NCBI GenBank assembly: GCA_036402115.1
Contig: DASWTM010000056.1
Span: 1 to 8,249 of the forward strand
Direction of reading: 5' to 3'
DNA: 8,249 nt
From: Chryseosolibacter sp036402115
GTDB lineage: Bacteria > Bacteroidota > Bacteroidia > Cytophagales > Cyclobacteriaceae
A program made the translations under genes and the position numbers. Of the stretch, positions 5,415 through 8,249 are shown piece after piece. Below the pieces are notes generated by a model. That model was not told the origin of the DNA, made no database searches, and was given only the letters and a program-made list of their open reading frames with translations. The number at the start of each line of letters is the position of its first letter. Within the stretch, counting starts at the first letter, position 1.

Positions 5415-8249
5415 ATGAACAAAGCATTTCTATTGATCCTCGTTCTTGCTTTGGTAAGCTGGTCCTGCAAAGACACCGGAACTGCAGACGAGCATTCGAC
5501 CGCGGCATCTTTAAAAGACCTCAAGGTCTATGACGGACTTGATGTGGGACTGTTCGCATCGGAACCGATGTTCAGCAACCCAACCAACATCGCAGTGGAT
5601 GCCAGAGGAAGAGTGTGGGTGTGTGAAGCATACAATTACAGAAATGCATTAAATCCGAAAAATCCTGTTCGCGAAAACGGAGACCGGATTATGATCCTTG
5701 AAGATACCGATGGCGATGGCAAAGCGGATAACAGCAAAATCTTCTACCAGGGAAAAGATGTCAACGCTGCGTTAGGGATCTGTGTGCTTGGAAATCGGGC
5801 TTTTGTGTCATGCAGTCCCAACGTGTTTGTGTTTACAGATGAAAACGGAGATGACGTTCCGGATAAAAAGGAAGTGCTATTCACCGGTGTCCAGGGGGAA
5901 CAACATGACCACGGTATGCACACGTTCACGTTCGGTCCGGATGGCCGACTGTATTTCAACATGGGCAATGAAGGTAAAGTATTACTTACGTCAGCACGTG
6001 ACACCATCGTAGATATTCATGGACGAAAGGTTGCTACGATAGGGAAACCATTTTACCAGGGAATGGCATTGCGTTGTGAACCCGATGGGACAAACGTTGA
6101 AGTGGTAGGTCACAACTTCAGAAATAATTTCGAACTCACCGTTGATCCGTATGGCACAATCTGGCAATCGGACAACGATGATGATGGCAATAAAGGCACG
6201 CGTATCAACTACGTGATGGAGCAAGGTAATTTCGGTTTTACAGATGAAATGACCGGAGCCGGTTGGAGCGCACGCAGAACGAACATGGAAAAAGAAATTC
6301 CTTTTCGCCATTGGCATCTTAACGATCCAGGCGTAGTGCCAAATGTGTTGCAAACCGGTTCAGGCTCCCCTGCTGGGATTATGATGTATGAGGGCAGCCT
6401 CCTCCCAGAAGCCTTTCACGGCAAGATCATTCATGCTGAGCCGGGACACAACGTTGTGCGCGCTTACCCGATAACGAACGATGGAGCAGGGTACAAAGCA
6501 GAGATCACCAATCTTCTCGAAGGACAAAAAGATCAATGGTTCAGACCGATTGACGTAACGGCAGCACCAGATGGATCGCTCATGATCGCAGACTGGTATG
6601 ATCCGGGTGTTGGCGGTCATCAAGTAGGTGATCTTGACCGCGGAAGAATTTATAGAGTAGCACCGAACGACAGCAAATACACGGTCACGAAACCTGAACT
6701 CACTTCGCCTGATGCTGCCGTTCAATCCTTGTTAAATCCAAACATCGACATTCGTTACCAGGCATGGCAAGCGCTCGCAACCTTTGGTGAGGACGCAAAG
6801 TCGGCATTGGAAAAGCTTTGGGAAAGTTCGAATCCTCGTCATCAGGCGCAGGCATTGTGGTTGTTGGCGCGATTGAAGGATGGGGACAAGTACATCGCTG
6901 CGGCTGCAGGCCATAAGGACGAAAACCTGCGAATCGCTTCCTTGCGCGTAGCCAAACAGTTGAAAAAGGATCCAATCGGGGTAGCCGCGAAACTTGTGAA
7001 AGACGCATCACCCCAGGTTCGAAGAGAAGTTGCGTTGACCATTCGCGGTGAGAATTCCCAACAGGCAGCAAATCTTTGGAGTACGCTTGCCGACCAATAT
7101 GATGGCAAAGACCGCTGGTACCTTGAAGCGCTTGGCATCAGCGCAGCCGGCAACTGGGATCTTTATTTTGCGGCCTGGAAGAAAAATGTTGGCAACGACT
7201 GGAATACACCCGCAAGGCGCGACATCGTTTGGCGCAGCAGAAGTAAACAAGCGATTCCCCTTTTGGTGCAGCTCATTAATGATTCAGACGAAAAGGAAAT
7301 GCTTCGGTATTTCCGTGCGTTTGATTTTCATACAGACGCATCCAAACAAAACGCACTCGCTCAAATTGCCACGACAGGACGCGACTCGCGTGTGATGTAT
7401 GCACTCAAGCACATGAACGCGTCTCAGTTTAAGATGACGCCTGCCGTCAGTGCGCGATTAAATAAGGTCCTCGATGAAAATAAAGGCAAGCTCGAGTTTG
7501 TCGAACTCGTCACCTCCTTTAAGCTGTACAACAAGGCAACCGATCTTCTCGACCTCGGAATAAGATACCCGGATAGTACTGCAGGAAAAGAAGCACTGAA
7601 GGCATTGATCTACTGGGATAAGCAAGAGTTGATCAAGGATGCATTGGCAAAGAACGACAAACTTCAATCACAAGCTATCGTAAAAGCGCTGTGGCCTACC
7701 ATGTGGAACGCGAAGGCACAAGACCTGATGGTGGAGTTAATCATGGATTCCACGAAAGACGAAGATATTCGGAAGTTAGCAATACGGACATTCGCTGGTC
7801 CGTGGGAATCGGAAGACCGGCTTCTTGCGTTAGCGAAAAATGATAAAATTCCGCCTAGCCTTCACGTTGCAACCGCAGGTGTCTTCCAAACGGCATACCG
7901 GTCAAACATTCGCGAGGAAGGTCCGAAATATTTGAAACTGCCAGGAAGTAAAGAAGGAAAATCGCTGCCGGCCATCGAAGAACTGCTAAAGCGTGATGGT
8001 AAGGCTTCCGGAGGCAAGGCTGTCTTTACAAACTTGTGCAGCAACTGCCACCAGGTAAATGGTGAAGGTGTGAATTTTGGACCCAATCTTAGTGAGATCG
8101 GGGACAAACTTTCAAAGCAAGCATTGTATACCTCCATCCTTTTCCCTGACCAGGGCATCAGCTTCGGTTACGAGGCGCATCTCTTAAAGATGAAGGACGG
8201 CTCGACAGCTTTTGGAAGAATTTTGTCACAGACGGAAGAGAAGATCGAT
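5415..8249 (+). CDS. PVC-type heme-binding CxxCH lipoprotein, 3' end outside window
   Basis: An open frame of 945 codons from ATG 5415 to the right edge, with no stop. The N-terminus is a lipoprotein-like signal: a hydrophobic stretch at 4-14, then SWSC with Cys18 and KDT after it. Its lipobox is loose, as Bacteroidota allow. Residues about 33-413 form a beta-propeller resembling soluble glucose dehydrogenase and matching the 'membrane-bound dehydrogenase' domain type (TIGR02604): ASEPMFSNPTNIAVD, HDHGMHTFTFGPDGRLY with His164, His166 and His169, and a closing GRIYRVAP near 409. Three acidic loops (97-105, 142-150, 253-258) look like calcium sites. Residues 443-545 and probably on to about 850 are HEAT-like helices. 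A c-type heme site, Cys875-x-x-Cys878-His879, begins a TIGR02603-type domain with GPNL after it; Met926 is a possible axial ligand. Probably 50-80 residues are missing. Likely an envelope electron-transfer dehydrogenase; substrate unknown. Confidence 0.92.
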   Translation, partial: MNKAFLLILVLALVSWSCKDTGTADEHSTAASLKDLKVYDGLDVGLFASEPMFSNPTNIAVDARGRVWVCEAYNYRNALNPKNPVRENGDRIMILEDTDGDGKADNSKIFYQGKDVNAALGICVLGNRAFVSCSPNVFVFTDENGDDVPDKKEVLFTGVQGEQHDHGMHTFTFGPDGRLYFNMGNEGKVLLTSARDTIVDIHGRKVATIGKPFYQGMALRCEPDGTNVEVVGHNFRNNFELTVDPYGTIWQSDNDDDGNKGTRINYVMEQGNFGFTDEMTGAGWSARRTNMEKEIPFRHWHLNDPGVVPNVLQTGSGSPAGIMMYEGSLLPEAFHGKIIHAEPGHNVVRAYPITNDGAGYKAEITNLLEGQKDQWFRPIDVTAAPDGSLMIADWYDPGVGGHQVGDLDRGRIYRVAPNDSKYTVTKPELTSPDAAVQSLLNPNIDIRYQAWQALATFGEDAKSALEKLWESSNPRHQAQALWLLARLKDGDKYIAAAAGHKDENLRIASLRVAKQLKKDPIGVAAKLVKDASPQVRREVALTIRGENSQQAANLWSTLADQYDGKDRWYLEALGISAAGNWDLYFAAWKKNVGNDWNTPARRDIVWRSRSKQAIPLLVQLINDSDEKEMLRYFRAFDFHTDASKQNALAQIATTGRDSRVMYALKHMNASQFKMTPAVSARLNKVLDENKGKLEFVELVTSFKLYNKATDLLDLGIRYPDSTAGKEALKALIYWDKQELIKDALAKNDKLQSQAIVKALWPTMWNAKAQDLMVELIMDSTKDEDIRKLAIRTFAGPWESEDRLLALAKNDKIPPSLHVATAGVFQTAYRSNIREEGPKYLKLPGSKEGKSLPAIEELLKRDGKASGGKAVFTNLCSNCHQVNGEGVNFGPNLSEIGDKLSKQALYTSILFPDQGISFGYEAHLLKMKDGSTAFGRILSQTEEKID

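Noticed and set aside
5991..7250. A chain of overlapping minus-strand open frames of 80-123 codons under the heme lipoprotein gene
   Set aside because: They are antisense to a clearly coding frame that runs unbroken through the region, overlap one another, and encode low-complexity or meaningless peptides. They are shadows.
1..8249. A defence island, toxin-antitoxin pair, CRISPR array or biosynthetic cluster
   Set aside because: No array of spaced repeats, no paired small toxin and antitoxin genes and no core biosynthetic enzyme was seen. The nuclease here resembles repair-type proteins more than known defence effectors.

Overview
The window looks like a chromosomal segment of a Bacteroidota bacterium, probably of the Cytophagales type (inference). 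The clues are Bacteroidota-style promoter boxes (TAnnTTTG) in the first intergenic region, no clear Shine-Dalgarno sequences before the starts, and protein types common in that phylum: a MoxR ATPase, a DnaQ/GIY-YIG fusion nuclease, a PVC-type cytochrome-c lipoprotein, and an SGNH hydrolase with a VGNSLT motif. Base composition looks moderate by eye (not computed). No tRNA, rRNA, CRISPR array, insertion sequence or phage structural gene was seen.

Layout, left to right. (1) A complete MoxR-family AAA+ ATPase on the minus strand (6-992). (2) A 285-bp divergent intergenic region with candidate promoters for both sides and nested inverted repeats. (3) A plus-strand pair: an exported transglutaminase-like protein (1278-2108) and, 6 bp later, a PPP-type metallophosphatase that must start at TTG (2115-2810). 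(4) A minus-strand pair: a DnaQ-type exonuclease/GIY-YIG protein (4876-3500) whose stop codon directly abuts the start of an exported SGNH hydrolase (3499-2807). The two pairs converge with their stop codons overlapping by 4 bp. (5) A plus-strand pair: a small YvlD/Phage_holin_4_2-type membrane protein (4943-5305) and a very large lipoprotein gene that starts at 5415 and runs off the right edge (945 codons visible). The latter has a beta-propeller dehydrogenase-like domain, HEAT-like helices and a CxxCH heme domain.

The genes do not form one obvious pathway. Two tight couplings (transglutaminase-like with phosphatase, repair-type nuclease with secreted hydrolase) are the main hints of linked function. 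The two most notable proteins are the fusion nuclease, which keeps a four-cysteine array spaced almost as in UvrC but has none of the rest of UvrC, and the large heme lipoprotein. I see no convincing new multi-gene defence or mobile system; this reads as mostly core or housekeeping sequence with several interesting details.
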